Origin: Haliclona indistincta
Lineage: Eukaryota; Porifera; Demospongiae; Haplosclerida; Chalinidae
Length of the DNA: 64,000 nucleotides
Reading direction: 5' to 3'
Assembly: GCA_964017065.1 (NCBI GenBank)
Contig: OZ024783.1
Location: forward strand, 1,088,442 to 1,152,441
Shown here: piece by piece, positions 24,073 through 37,139 of the stretch
Layout of the letters: each line of letters starts with the position of its first letter
How positions within the stretch are numbered: the first letter of the stretch is position 1
Position numbers and translations under genes: made by a program
Notes under the pieces: generated by a model
Told to the model about the DNA's origin: nothing
The model's database searches: none
What the model saw: the letters and a program-made list of their open reading frames with translations, nothing else

Positions 24073-25295
24073 ATGTATCAATACATGTTTTTACTCTTTA
24101 CCATCCTAGGTTGTCGCAATCTCTCAGTCACCTCAGCTACCTCTAAGCAGCATGGCTGCACATACTCCACTAATGCTGGATACTTTCATGAGCCATTCGG
24201 TGGTTGTATTGGTAACCTCATTGTAAACAGCACTGTACAACAGGTGAGTACAAAAATTTAGTCTTACTGACAATAAAATTTTAATGTGGTTACTGTATTG
24301 TGATTTTCTACAGATTTCAGGTGGTTCCAGGGTTAATTTTGGTCTGTTAGACTCCACCTATGTTGTTGGTTACCTTAGCAACGCCACACTCCTGGGATCA
24401 AAGTACAAGTTCCGTCAGCTAATCACAGGAGCTGGCTGGCTAGTGAGAGAGTGAGTGAGACCCTGCTAGCTGTATGTCACTTCATATCATTGCTACAGTG
24501 GTGAGGTCTGGATTGAGACTAGCGCTAAGCTGGAGAACATCTCTGATAAGTTTGTCACTGAGAAGGCTCCTCGCACCGCGATATGTGCTGCTAAGAACGG
24601 TACTCTGATCCTCCTCCAGGTGAGTGGGCGGGGTCAATAGAACGATGTGCTATTCTTCATCACTACAGGTTGATGGTGAGGAGGACATCAAGAAAGGTGT
24701 TGATTTAATGGAGTTCTCTAAGATACTCCAATCAGTAGGATGCTGGCAGGCAGTGGTAAGCACCTCTCACACATTGATCAGCTGTACATGTACATGTTAG
24801 TAGTGTCTGTGATGATACCACCATTAGAGAATGTACGAACTTTAAAGTCATGTGTCCTTGTTTTAAAAATTAAGCACGAAATGTCTCATGGTTTGTACAT
24901 GTTATTTTCGTCTGAAAGTTTTTAAGTATTATAAAGATTTGGTGCAAATTAATAATTTCGGATTCCCATGCCCTCTATTGGAGACAATAATTGTGGTAGA
25001 AGTCCTATAAGCACAGCAATTGGAGGTGTGGTGCAACAAACACGTGTTTAGACCAAGAATGTGTCTTTATATCTGTTCCATGAAGTGCAGGATTGTTGGC
25101 TTGATAAGCACTTGCCAAAATTTAGAGGGTTAGCACGAATTTTAGTGAGGTGACATAAAATTAGAGGAACCTGATTTTTACGTTATGAAACAGATTCATC
25201 TATTATGATACTCACGTTCTCTCTTTCCCTCTCCCGCCCTCCCTCTCTCTCCCTCCCTCCCTCTCATTCTCTCTCTCCCTTCCTCCCTCTCTCTC

Positions 25296-25363
<68 letters not shown>

Positions 25364-25582
25364 CCCCTCTCTCCATATCTCTCTCCATCCCTCTCTCTCT
25401 CTCTCTCTCACCCTCCCTCCCTATCTCTCTCTCCCTCCCTCTCATCTCAGAATCTAGATGGTGGTGGTAGCAGTACATCAGTGTATAATGGTCATTATGT
25501 TAATCGTCCCACCTGTACTGACACTAGCAGTATCTGTGAGAGACCTGTCTCCTCTATCACTTGTATTATATCACATCATTGA
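24073..25582 (+). CDS. N2: short NAGPA-like protein with new N-terminus
   Basis: Five exons, 24073-24243, 24314-24450, 24499-24619, 24669-24755 and 25451-25582, all in phase, giving 215 residues. It retains the glycosidase-domain motifs STNAGYF, GGCIGNL, GYLSNA, APRTAI and NLDGGGS, homologous to animal NAGPA (phosphodiester glycosidase). The N-terminus MYQYMFLLFTILGC, hydrophobic and signal-peptide-like, comes from what is intron in N1: a 5-bp deletion relative to N1, N3 and N4 joins an ATG in frame to the old exon. The original upstream exons are missing. The ATG lies 13 bases after the C1 carboxypeptidase stop. Converges with G3 (161 bp between stops). Whether it is transcribed or active is unknown. 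Confidence 0.6.
25215..25450. repeat. (CT)n tract before N2 last exon
   Basis: CT/CCCT repeats of about 235 bp ending CATCTCAG. Confidence 0.93.
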
Positions 25583-25743
25583 ACAAGATGACTTATTAAC
25601 AAATCTATCACCATCAGTGTGTACAGTGTATTTTATAATAACTAGCTCCTCCCTCTTTACTAACCAGCTGCATAGTTGATTCATAATGAAGTGACATGAA
25701 AAGACACTAAAATGTATTTCGAAATTAACCAAAATAATTATAT

Positions 25744-28700
25744 TCAATCATCTATCCTGCAGTCAATCTTCAACAGTGCTGTTCTGAGAGTGTGTTTAGT
25801 ACACTCTCCTCCCTGACCCTTCAGCCATACTGCCAGCATCTCTGTCATGTACTCTTGCACTTCACTGTTATTCTTCTTAATTTCCTTCAGTTTAAAGTAA
25901 TCCAGTCCAAGCTGTAGTCCTAGCTCAAACCATTGACACACAGTGCTTCTCAGGACTACAAGCAGTACAGCAAGATGAGACCGGATATCTACAATGATAC
26001 AAAATAATGGAAAACTCAAATGCATTTTGATCTTGACTCACCTAGTGTACCATCATCAGGTATATTGGACAGGTCTACACTGGGTACTGGTGGATCAGAG
26101 TGAGTACTGGGAGGAGTCTGACTAACTGAGCCTGAACATACAATAACAATACTGTCACAACTTGTGTACATGTGTGACTCACTGAGGGTACTGGAGCTAC
26201 CAGCAGCTGTGGGTGGATCACTTGGTAGGTCCTGCTCCTTCAAGCCAGCCACCTCCTGTACACACCAGAGAAACATTACTACCATCACATGCTACAGTAC
26301 AGCCACACTGCTCACCAGAGGATTCTTGCCAGCGAATAGACTCAGCTTGTCCAGATGCTCTCTCAGTTCCTTGTAGTACACTTGTGGCTTCATCTTAGTG
26401 TCATGACAGAGTTGCTTTACCTCCTGGAGGAGAGGACCAGGAACTGGCTGGTCAGCCATGTTAGGATTGAACAGTTGAGAGACATAAGAGGGAGCAAGGA
26501 GGTGGTAAGGCTCAAAGGGAAGTGACTGTGTTTTGAGGTGACCACACCCATCTTCATGGCTAAGAATAACTGGCTTGCGTTGTAGGATGGATCGAGCAAC
26601 GTCACACATGTCGAACAGCTTAGTGTCAGGGAAAGTATCAATAGGGTACTGGCGGACAAGATCGGGAGAGATGAGGAACTCACACACCTCTGGAGCTGGA
26701 GAATGCTTGTGCAGGAGGCGATGGATTAGTGCTATAAGAGAACCACGGAGCTTGGCATACTCTACTGTACTGGTGTACGACATAGCCACCATCACACATC
26801 GGTTGTTGTCAAGGAGCTCTATCACAGTACAAGTGTTGTTGTTGTCCCTCCAGAAGATGCCATTCCTCCATATTGTACACTTGCGCTGGAGACCACTGAC
26901 GGAAGAGTAAGGGTTAAATCGACTGGCTAGAGGAAATTCATAGGCAACGGAAAGTAGGAGAAGATGAAGAAAACGAGAGCTCAAGAATTCGTGTGGATCC
27001 ATGCTCTTCAGACACCAGCCAAACTCTAGTGCTCCTAGCTGCTGGACGAGGCTGTCTGGTCGCTCTGACTGAACGAGACCAGGGAAGAAGAGGAGATCAG
27101 CTGTGGAGTGAGAGGGTGTGGTCTGGAGGTTGGTATACTGCAGCACTGATGGGTCCACTGGTCGACAGAAATCTAATGAAGTGAGAAATCCGACGAGCAT
27201 GTCTGAGTTGTAGTCGGGAAACACTTTGTGAAGGTTAGAGACGGGTACTATGCCAGTGTTGCTGGCAAGATCACGATGCTCTTTGAATTGACGAGGGGCA
27301 AACAGTGTTCCATTGATTTCGTTTAACAAGGCTTCTGTCTTCACTACGATCCAGCTGGATTGATGATGGCGTATAAAGAGGATGAGACCTTTATCACTGA
27401 GAGTGGTGAGGATCTCTGTGAGGACAGACTGGTCGCTAGGGAGAGAAGAATCGTTTTCCTTAGCGATTGCAGAGACAAGATCATGTAGTGTACAGCCTAC
27501 CACGTTCAGCTTGGTACGAAGGAATGCGTAGACAACATGAGAATAGTAGTGGATGACGGGCTGACTGGCAGTGATGGCTTTCTGGCTGTTGGTGAGTGTG
27601 GCGATCAAACGACGTGAAGCGTCAGTGTTGGTTCTGCGACAGTCCATAGCAATGCACTCCACGTATTCCTGGCGTCTTACTCTTCTGGTAGCTATGATGG
27701 TCTGCATCAGCGAGCTCTTCTCCTCCACCGACGACATGACCTGGTCGGCATGGCTACCAATGATCACCACGTGCGATCGTCCCTCTGCTGTGCTGCAGGC
27801 ATTGTCGATAAAGCTTAGCCAGTAGCGGAGCGACTCACAGATCTTCTCCTTGCTCTCACTCAGGTCTACCACACAGAGAAACATGGCTGCTGACCTTCGC
27901 ATCACTTGCTCGAGCACGGCGTCATGACTCGAGTAGTATTCTTGCTGTCCAGCAAAGTCATACACGACAAAGTTGCCCAGCTGCTCACTCTGGATGTGGT
28001 GTGGAACGATCCCTGCTGTGTAGCGTTGAACATCAGCGACACACTCTACAGCTGTAGAACTAGCTAGGCGGACGATGAGTTCAGTTATGGTAGTCTTACC
28101 AGCTCCACTGTCTCCTGTGAGTATCAGTTTAGTGAACGTGTGCACTGGGAAGGCTGTCCTGCACTCTTCGAATGGTTCAAATAGTTTAATGATATCATAG
28201 TTGTCACTAGCATAGTACAATGCAGTGTCGCCATTCTTGTTCTTAGTCAGTGGATTGACTCGACCAGTCGATAACAGATATTGTACAATGTGGGCGTGGT
28301 CAAGTAGACAAGCATAGTGAAGTGGTGTATAGCCACCATCGTTCTCACATGATGGGCTACAGTGTTCCTCTCTGATGAGATACTGAGCAATGTTGAGGTG
28401 ACCATTATCACAAGCATAGTGAAGTGGTGTCTTGCCATCATTGTTCTCACATGATGGGTTACAGTGTTCCTCTCTGATGAGATACTGACGGATACTGAGC
28501 AATGTTGAGGTGACCATTATCACAAGCATAGTGAAGTGGTGTCTCGTCATACTGGTTCTTGTCCATAGGGTCACAATGTAGTTCAACTATGAAATATTTC
28601 ACCACCTCGAGGTGTCCATTGCTGGCGGCATAATGCAGTGGAATGTGTCCGTGCTCGTCCTTGCAGTTGGCGGCACAATTATACACTGATACTAGCGCAG

Positions 28701-28899
28701 TGACGACATTCCTCCAGCCCCAGTACGCAGCTAGGTGGAGGAGAGAGACCAATGATAACTCAAAAGGATACAGTATGGACTCGAACGTTGTCGTGATGGT
28801 AGCTGGTTGTGGTATGCTGGGTAGCAGCTGCTCCGCAATAAGCTTGTTCCCGTTCTTAAACGCGAATATGTATTGTTCTTCTCGTCGTCCTTCAGCCAT
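25744..28899 (-). pseudogene. G3: ankyrin, Roc-COR, Death-domain gene with frameshift
   Basis: Exons 28899-26316, 26255-26183, 26131-26042, 25988-25744. Inside the first ankyrin unit, GATACTGACG is inserted next to GATACTGAGC (about 28484-28495): a 10-bp near-tandem duplication that shifts the frame. Without it exon 1 would be open (858 codons). Two further ankyrin units follow. GTPase motifs are intact. The region after RQFKEHRD is class B (LASNTGIVPVSNLHKVFPDY instead of ILASNTGIVSTSSLLSVFPH), as is the segment LASRFNPYSSVSGLQRKC. The class A and B segments are separated by a nearly identical block (ADLLFFPGLVQSERPD). The Death domain is G1-like. It could be a recent pseudogene or an assembly error at a repeat. 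Confidence 0.8.
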
Positions 28900-29035
28900 T
28901 GCTCTGCGTCCACGGTCAATTAATCTCAAGTGCTCCTCTTAGATAAACCGCCCTATAGCTAAGCTTGAGGCTTGTGTGGCTAGAATGCTTTTGTGGTTGC
29001 CTAGCAGCAGCAAAATTAAATTAAATCACGTGATG

Positions 29036-29325
29036 CTTACCAGCCATGCCGCCAAAAGAAGGCGCGCCTTCTAGTGATGAATCTGATGCATTTGTGATGC
29101 GAGCTCTTTACAGAAGAACTGATCACTTCGTTAGGAGACTACCAGCTCAGAAAGAGAGAGAGAGAGAGAGCCTGTTACTACCACTGCAATACTACTGACT
29201 TGCTTCTCTCAGCTTGATTTCTCCACTGCTGCTCTAGCACACCTGATAGAAGGTGAGTGATGTGAGTGTGTCACTGCTAGTACTGTGAGTCAATATTGTG
29301 TACAGACAGTGATACTATCATCATG
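29036..29325 (+). pseudogene. APEX1 5' fragment (copy P3) with E-box
   Basis: TCACGTGA at 29036-29043 and ATGCCGCCAAAAG at 29046, then exon 7 and 8 relics (29150-29325). At about 29322 the exon 8 relic (ATCATCATG) runs straight into carboxypeptidase exon sequence (TATCCTGATGG), a recombination junction with a 4-5-base shared word. Confidence 0.75.
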
Positions 29326-29928
29326 TATCCTGATGGTGTCATTGTTGGTAACTATCGCTGCTCACTAGCTGGGAGAGACCTGAACAGAAACTATCGTACC
29401 AAGATCAAAGAGGCCTATCCTACAGTCTGGCACACCAAGCAACTAGTCAAAAGGTGAAGAAGAACCAAAACGAGTATTGTCACGATGTGATGGGTTTTGT
29501 TATTTTCTTCAGGTTGGCAGAGGATAGAGAAGTGGTACTATTCTGTGATTTACATGGTCACAGTCACAAACAGAACGTGTCCATATATGGATGTGACGAC
29601 ATGTGAGCCTGTTCCCTCTGCTACCTAATAATTGATTATTACTCAATATTAATGGGCCCTTCACTTTAACCGCTCACCTTCTTCTATAGTCAGAACTCGT
29701 CCAATCGGTTTCACTCCCGGGTGTTTCCTCGTATGCTGGCAAACAATGCTCCTACGAAATTCTCATTTCATAGCTCAAATTTTAAAGTTCATCAAAACAA
29801 GGTCGATATGTTATCTTACTCAATATGTGACCATTACTGTAGCATACCTCTCTATAGGAAGGAACCAGTCGTGTGTTCATGTGGAAAGAACTAGGTATTA
29901 CTAACAGTTACACCATGGAGATGAGTGA

Positions 29929-30635
29929 GGCAGCTAGACACTGCTTAGTGCACAGGTGTCCTGGCTCTACCTGTGACCCTCTGTGAGGCAGCTAGACACT
30001 GCTTAGTGCACAGGTGTCCTGGCTCTACCAGTGACCCTCTGTGAGGCAGCTAGACACTGCTTGTATAGTGCACAGGTGTCCTGGCTCTACCAGTGACCCT
30101 CTGTGAGGCAGCTAGACACTGCTTAGTGCACAGGTGTCCTGGCTCTACCAGTGACCCCTCTGTGAGGCAGCTAGACACTGCTTGTATAGTGCACAGGTGT
30201 CCTGGCTCTACCAGTGACCCTCTGTGAGGCAGCTAGACACTGCTTAGTGCACAGGTGTCCTGGCTCTACCAGTGACCCTCTGTGAGGCAGCTAGACACTG
30301 CTTAGTGCACAGGTGTCCTGGCTCTACCAGTGACCCTCTGTGAGGCAGCTAGACACTGCTTAGTGTACAGGTGTCCTGGCTCTACCAGTGACCCTCTGTG
30401 AGGCAGCTAGACACTGCTTAGTGCACAGGTGTCCTGGCTCTACCAGTGACCCTCTGTGAGGCAGCTAGACACTGCTTAGTGTACAGGTGTCCTGGCTCTA
30501 CCAGTGACCCTCTGTGAGGCAGCTAGACACTGCTTAGTGCACAGGTGTCCTGGCTCTACCAGTGACCCTCTGTGAGGCAGCTAGACACTGCTTAGTGCAC
30601 AGGTGTCCTGGCTCTACCAGTGACCCTCTGTAGAC
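29929..30635 (+). repeat. 58-bp minisatellite, longest array
   Basis: About twelve copies of the 58-bp unit (see 294). A sub-variant with CTTGTATAGTGCACAGG occurs twice, suggesting duplication of multi-unit blocks. Confidence 0.95.
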
Positions 30636-30750
30636 ACTGTAGACAAGATGGTGAATTGTGACATACGGTAGGATCCGGGGTATTCATCCTGGATCTTTTT
30701 AACTACTTTTTGCTTGTTTGTTCAGAAGAAGAAAAAGAAGCTTCATTCTC

Positions 30751-30755
<5 letters not shown>

Positions 30756-30786
<31 letters not shown>
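30756..30786. repeat. (GA)n inside a tail exon
   Basis: About 30 bp of GA repeat within the coding stretch of the copy C2 basic exon (reads RERERER); the equivalent exon of C3 (63279-63368) has only GGAGAGAGAT here. Confidence 0.85.
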
Positions 30787-30788
<2 letters not shown>

Positions 30789-31494
30789 GCAAGGCACAGC
30801 TGAGAATGACCCACAGTCCAGCCAGCTCCAACATGTGAGTAGTGGGTGAGTGAGTGAACGAGCTACTATAGATAATCCATGATCCCCTTTCATCATCTCT
30901 TATTATCTCAGGGGCTCCCTCTCTACCTCCTCCTCCTCTCCCTCCTCAGTCAGTAACAACTGAACCATCGACTGTGAACAAACCGACCAGGTAAGCTTGG
31001 TAATTATTACATACACACCTGTAATTGTCATTGTGTAGGTGTTGCCTGAAGAAGTTACCATGGTTACAGCCCCTCCCACTCTCCCCGCCTCTCTATCATC
31101 TACATCTATCACTGGTGGTATCCCAACACACACTAGAGAGAGAGTGCAAGAGCGATATCGCAGGTTAGCAAGCATCTATACTGCTCACATCCCACAACTT
31201 CATTCTCTCTCATGGTACAGCATTGCAGTGACTCTTCTCTGCACTATCCAATGCATGTGAGCTCACACTCAAACAGAATCTCTTCATCATTTTCTTTTTA
31301 CTGAAACATTTGATGGCAGCACTTTTGCTTTGGAATCAAACAGAGGTCAGTTTAAAATGTACGACTAGTACTGACATTACCAACTGGTTGACTGCTCAAC
31401 CCATAAGAGTGGACATCATTACTCTCTCACTGACGTGTTTGTCAGCAATAAGCATTTAGTGTTGCCTCACATCCATGTCATGACAGTCACGTCA

Positions 31495-31510
31495 TCTCTC
31501 TCTCACTCTC

Positions 31511-31570
<60 letters not shown>

Positions 31571-31690
31571 CCTCCCTCTCTCTCTCTCTCTCTCTCTCCC
31601 TCCCTCTCCCTCTCCCTCTCCCTCTCCCTCTCCCTCTCCCTCTCCCTCTCCCTCTCCCCTCCCCCTCCCCCTCCCCCTCCCCCTCCCCCT

Positions 31691-31738
<48 letters not shown>
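31495..31738. repeat. (CT)n/(CCCTCT)n tract before a tail exon
   Basis: About 240 bp, with CT, CCCTCT and CCCCCT blocks, ending CTCTCAG at the acceptor. Confidence 0.95.
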
Positions 31739-31739
<1 letters not shown>

Positions 31740-33711
31740 ATCATCGTCTTGGTTCATGTGGATCTCTCGGCTCACTCAACCTCATGGATGGTCCCATGAC
31801 TAGTGTCTCTCTCTCAGTCTAAGCTGTCTTCATCTCGTTCCTCTCTCTCCTCCAGCATCCTCTATCCCTCCTCCTCTATCATCAGGTGGAGCAGGTGTTG
31901 GTCCCTTCACCTCACAGTACATGGTGTCTCATCTACAAGACCTAGCACCACAACATCAGGAACAAGGTACTATACAGGGAGGGAGGGAGGGAGGGAGAGG
32001 AGTGTAGAAATATTATTATGAGGGCATGTCATGAATAGGGAAATTTGGTGGTCATTATCTAGAAAAGAATATTTTTGCAGTTGATAGAATATTTTATCAA
32101 CACCTTCAAACTCTGATAGTCCACTTGTCAACTACAGATGACATCATCTCATGATGATCCTTAAGACCTGTTCACATGGAGATGTGTATTAATGTACATC
32201 CAATCCACATACCTGCTAATTCACACCAATGAGAATTGAATGAGCATTGAGAGCGGTCACATGAACAAAGAGAGGAACGACTCGTCAGCTCAACTTGTCA
32301 CATGATTGTCACATGATTGATGAGTAAACAATACAAACTATCTCAATACAGCTGACACTGACATTAGCATGTCACAATGTACATGATCAGATGATGCTGT
32401 ACCTCATGGATTGGTAATGGTTACTAGCAAAGAGACGAATGAATCGATAAGTTACATTAGACGATAGAACTAGAAATATTATCATGTTCACTTCAGTACA
32501 CACGAGCAGTGTGACAATGGCGACCATCCATTCTATAGAGTGATCATGGTGCTTCATTATAGCTGCTGACAGACTGACACATGTTACATGTGAAGTATTC
32601 TTACTTCATCAACTCACATGTATAATTCAAAGTCATCTTTTATCAATGTCCAAATCAGAAATATTATATTTTGTGAGAAGCTTTATCTTTCTTCTCCCAC
32701 TCTAGATAACGTCCCCACTAACTCACGGACAGCAGGTCTGCTGCAGGGGAGTCAGTCTCGCAGTAGTACCCATAATCTAGTCGGCTTGTCTCATCTCTTC
32801 AAGCAGCTTCGTCCCTACATCATGCAGCAGCAGCAGCAGTCATCCAGTCGACAGCAACTACCAACCACTACAAAGAAGGACCCTTCACCTCAACACACTG
32901 CACTAGAGTACGTCAGGTTTGATGGACAGCACAACAATACCAAGAACGAGATAGTAAACAAAGACTACAAGAAGATATACAAACTGTACAAGATCGTCAA
33001 CATGGTAAACAGGTCGAACACACTGGTAGTCAGCAACTTGAGGAAGATAGACGCACTCACTTGCGGCGCCGACTACAGCAACGATCATCTCACTTATTCC
33101 TCGACTCTCCATCGTCTGGTTCTTTATCACGTGACCTCAGCTCTCACCTCACTCGCTGTGTAACCCCTCGATCCATCTCTCCTCCTGATTTCCCTACTCC
33201 AACCAAGTCGTCTCCATCCTCTCATTGCTCCTCTCCTCTCCCGAGTCTCTCACCCTCTCTCCCTCTCTCACCTGTCGTTCCCTCTCAATCATTCCATCCC
33301 TATCCCTCACTCACTAACAAGCTGACGTCGACCGATCGAGACGCTCTTCACAACGTCCGCACCTCTTACAATGGTGACTTGACCACACCCACAGGTGACC
33401 CCGCCCCTCTTAAGCCTATCTCTCTTCTCTGACTATCACATACAATGGTCGCAAGGCACTGCGGACAGAGCCATCACTGAGCAGAGATGAAGATGAGAAC
33501 TATTACACAGCAATGAAGTCCAGTTATGTGAGTCACTGTACATGCAGATATTACTCATCTACTTTTTCTCTTTATTCTCTATTTACTTTTACTTATCAAT
33601 ATTATCCGTGAATATACTTGTATTAACTTTTAAAATACACATCTACTTTCGTGTATTTTATATTCTGAAATTCTGAAAAAAGTTCTTTTTTCAGTAAATC
33701 AGTGCCATCAT

Positions 33712-35004
33712 GTATCAATACATGTTATGTTTTTACTCTTTACCATCCTAGGTTGTCACAATCTGTCAGTCACCTCAGCTATACCTCTAAGCAGCATGGC
33801 TGCACATACTCCACTAATGCTGGATACTTTCATGAGCCATTCGGTGGTTGTATTGGTAGCCTCATTATAAACAGCTCTGTACAACAGGTGAGTACAAAAT
33901 TTAGTCTTACTGACAGTAAAAATTTTAATGTGGTGTGATTTTCTACAGATATCAGGTGGTTCCAGGGTTAATTTTGGTCTGTTAGACTCCACCTATGTTG
34001 TTGGTTACCTTAGCAACGCCACACTCCTGGGATCAAAGTACAAGTTCCGTCAGCTAATCACAGGAGCTGGCTGGCTAGTGAGAGAGTGAGTGAGACCCTG
34101 CTAGCTGTATGTCACTTCATATCATTGCTACAGTGGTGAGGTCTGGATTGAGACTAGCGCTAAGCTGGAGAACATCTCTGATAAGTTTGTCACTGAGAAG
34201 GCTCCTCGCACCGCGATATGTGCTGCTAAGAACGGTACTCTGATCCTCCTCCGGGTGAGTGGGCGGGGTCAATAGAACGATGTGCTGTTCTTCATCACTA
34301 CAGGTTGATGGTGAGGAGGACATCAAGAAAGGTATTGATTTAATGGAGTTCTCTAAGATACTCCAATCAGTAGGATGCTGGCAGGCAGTGGTAAGCACCT
34401 CTCACACATTGATCAGCTGTACATGTACACAATGAGTTTGTTAGTATTGTCTGTGATGATACAGCGGTTTTATTACATCTTGCACGCGTAGAGCGTAAAT
34501 CGTGTTCAATCTGAATCACACAATGAAAGTATCGATTAATTAATTTTTTGGTACAAATTAATAATTTCGGATTTCCATGCATGCCCACTATTGGCCACAA
34601 TGTGGTAGAAGTCCTATAAGCACAGCGATTGGAGGTGTGGTGCAACAAACACGTGTTTGGACTGGATTATTGGCTGACTATGACTAAAGTGCTTGCCAAA
34701 ATTTTAAGCGTCTGCACATATTTTTAGTGAGAAGGTGCCATAAATAAGAGGCACCTGATTTTTGTAAGAAATACAATTCATCTATTATGATACTCACGGT
34801 CTCTCCCTCCCTCTCCCTTTCTCTCTCTCTCTTCCTCCCTCCCTCCCTCGATCTCTCTCCCTCTCATCTCAGAATCTAGATGGTGGTGGTAGCAGTACAT
34901 CAGTGTATAACGGTCATTATGTTAATCGTCCCACCTGTACTGACACTAGCAGTATCTGTGAGAGACCTGTCTCCTCTATCACTTGTATTATATCACATCA
35001 TTGA
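33712..35004 (+). pseudogene. N3: NAGPA-like copy, frameshifted
   Basis: Exons equivalent to N2: about 33748-33887, 33949-34087, 34136-34254, 34305-34391 and 34873-35004. The first exon has an AT insertion (GCTATACCTCT for GCTACCTCT), shifting the frame soon after NLSVTSA. Its third exon ends CCGG before the donor instead of CCAG. The NLDGGGS and VNRPTCTDTSS parts of the last exon are intact. Converges with G4. Confidence 0.72.
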
Positions 35005-35181
35005 ACAAGATGATCACTTATTAACAAATTTATCACCATCAGTGTGTACAGTGTGTTGTATAATAACTAGCTCCTCCCTCTTTACTAACTAGCTGCAGAC
35101 ATAACAAAGTTGGTTCATAATGAAGTGACATTGCACATGAAGAGACACTGAAACGTATTTCGAAAATTAACCAAATTATAT

Positions 35182-35693
35182 TCAATCATATATCCTGCAG
35201 TCAATGTTCAACAGTGCTGTTCTGAGAGTGTGTTTAGTACACTCTCCTCCCTGACCCTTCAGCCATACAGCCAGCATCTCTATCATGCACTCTTGCACTT
35301 CACTGTTATTCTTCTTAATTTCCTTCAGTTTAAAGTAATCCAGTCCAAGCTGTAGTCCTAGCTCAAACCATTGACACACAGTGCTTCTCAGGACTACAAG
35401 CAGTACAGCAAGATGAGAGCGGATATCTACAATGATACAAAATAATGGAAAACTCAAAATGCGTTTGATCTTGACTCACCTAGTGTACCATCATCAGGTA
35501 TATTGGACAGGTCTACACTGGGTACTGGTGGATCAGAGTGAGTACTGGGAGGAGTCTGACTAACTGAGCCTGAACATACAACAACAATACTGTCACAACT
35601 TGTGTACATGTGTGACTCACTGAGGGTACTGGAGCTACCAGCAGCTGTGGGTGGATCACTTGGTAGGTCCTGCTCCTTCAAGCCAGCCACCTC
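35182..35693 (-). CDS. G4: 3' exons of an ankyrin, Roc-COR, Death gene (rest lost in gap)
   Basis: Exons 35693-35621, 35569-35480 and 35426-35182 encode the linker and a G1-type Death domain ending IDCRIYD. Exon 1 would start beyond 35701, but on the far side of the gap the sequence is carboxypeptidase tail in opposite orientation. Either the gap hides the gene or the assembly is joined wrongly here. Confidence 0.75.
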
Positions 35694-35700
35694 CTGTACA

Positions 35701-35900
35701 NNNNNNNNNNNNNNNNNNNNNNNNNNNNNNNNNNNNNNNNNNNNNNNNNNNNNNNNNNNNNNNNNNNNNNNNNNNNNNNNNNNNNNNNNNNNNNNNNNNN
35801 NNNNNNNNNNNNNNNNNNNNNNNNNNNNNNNNNNNNNNNNNNNNNNNNNNNNNNNNNNNNNNNNNNNNNNNNNNNNNNNNNNNNNNNNNNNNNNNNNNNN
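35701..35900. other. Assembly gap (200 N) at the axis of the mirrored arrangement
   Basis: Exactly 200 N. Unit orientation flips across it. Confidence 0.99.
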
Positions 35901-36745
35901 TAGTGTTTGTTGGGTACCACCAGTGACAGATGTAGATGATAGAGAGCGGGGAGAGTGGGAGGGGCTGTAACCATGGTAACTTCTTCAGGCAACACATACA
36001 CAAGGACAATTACAGGTGCATATGAAATAATTACCATGCTTACCTGGTCGGTTTGTTCACAGTCGATGGTTCAGTTGTCACTGACTGAGGAGGTACATGG
36101 ATAGGAGGAGGAGGTAGAGAGGGAGCCCCTGAGATAATAAGAGATGAAGAAAGGGAGTCATGGATTATCTATAGTAGCTCCTTCACTCACTCACTCACTC
36201 ACCCACTCACTCACATGTTGGAGCTGGCTGGACTGTTTGTGAGATAGAGAGAGGGAGGGAGGGAGGGAGGGAAGGAGAGAGATAGAGTTATACATAAACG
36301 TACATTTTACTACAGAGTACAGTGTTTACACTGGTAGAGCCAGGACACCTGTGCACTAAGCAGTGTCTAGCTGCCCCACAGAGGGTCACTGGTAGAGCCA
36401 GGTAACCTGTGGACTAAGCAGTGTCTAGCTGCCTCACAGAGGGTCACTGGTAGAGCCAGGACACCTGTGCACTAAGCAGTGTCTAGCTGCCTCACAGAGG
36501 GTCACTGGTAGAGCCAGGACACCTGTGGACTAAGCAGTGTCTAGCTGCCTCACTCACCTCCATGGTGTAGCTGTCAGTAATACCTAGTTCTTTCCACATG
36601 AACACACGACTGGTTCCTTCCTATAGAGAGGTATGGTACAGTAATGGTCACATATTGAGTAAGATAACATAATGACCTTGCTTTGATGAACTTTAAAATT
36701 TGAGCTATGAAATGAGAATTTCGTAGGAGCATTGTTTGCCAGCAT
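35901..36745 (-). pseudogene. CCP2/3-type carboxypeptidase remnant C4
   Basis: Minus-strand pieces: 36745-36690 (NNAPTKFSFHSS, cut off upstream by GGGAGGGAG), 36628-36561 (MWKELGI...YTME), minisatellite 36560-36330, about 36128-36043 (Pro-rich tail with PSTVNKPTR) and 36017-35901 (VTMVTAPPTLP, running into the gap). It lacks most catalytic exons. Confidence 0.75.
36330..36560 (-). repeat. 58-bp minisatellite, four units, reversed
   Basis: Same unit as at 294, in the same place relative to the carboxypeptidase exon donor. Confidence 0.93.
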
Positions 36746-37139
36746 ACGAGGAAGGGAGGGAGAAGCTAGGTTTGATGAATGGATGGATTGATGGGAGTAT
36801 CATGCCTCCTTGAGAGGAGGCATGGACAGTCACATTTTTGCCTGGTCGAGGTTTGCCTCTTTGATAATTTCCAGTTGAAGGATGCTTATGTTGCATGTAA
36901 ACACTCCTCAGTGCTAAGCTGTGTTGCTGGTATGTCACTGTATGTGACAATGCTGCCATGACCACTCATAATAGACGCCAACGCGCTTCATGCATTGGGA
37001 TGTCTAGAAATTGGTTTCCGCAGTGTTCTAAATCCTGTAGTTACCTCGATTCATCGTCTAACCTACATATGACCATAAGAGGCTATGAGTGAATGAGTCA
37101 GAGAGTGAATGAGTAAGCTAGTGTACGTGTGCCTCACCT
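36746..37139. other. Non-coding intron relic between remnants
   Basis: Reversed counterpart of 19460-19670 (TGCCTCCTTGAGAGGAGGCA hairpin near 36805; GATTTAGAAC region near 37030). No gene seen. Confidence 0.6.

Larger units (their letters stand above)
29326..33697 (+). pseudogene. CCP2/3-type carboxypeptidase, partial copy C2
   Basis: Catalytic exons 29326-29453 (5' truncated), 29513-29602 (CDLHGHSHKQN), 29690-29801 and 29858-29920. Tail exons: about 30723-30833 (KKKKKLHSRERERER, swollen by GA repeats), 30912-30990, 31040-31164, 31299-31346, 31740-31966 and 32706-33527, with TAA at 33695. Defects: the donor after 29920 is ATGAGT, not GTGAGT; the 32706 exon lacks 8 bp near 33424 relative to C1, which shifts the frame. 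The tail exon encodes a Gln/Glu-rich helix (QQYQERDSKQRLQEDKQ) and a Ser/Pro-rich end. No intact enzyme can be made from this copy. Confidence 0.72.
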
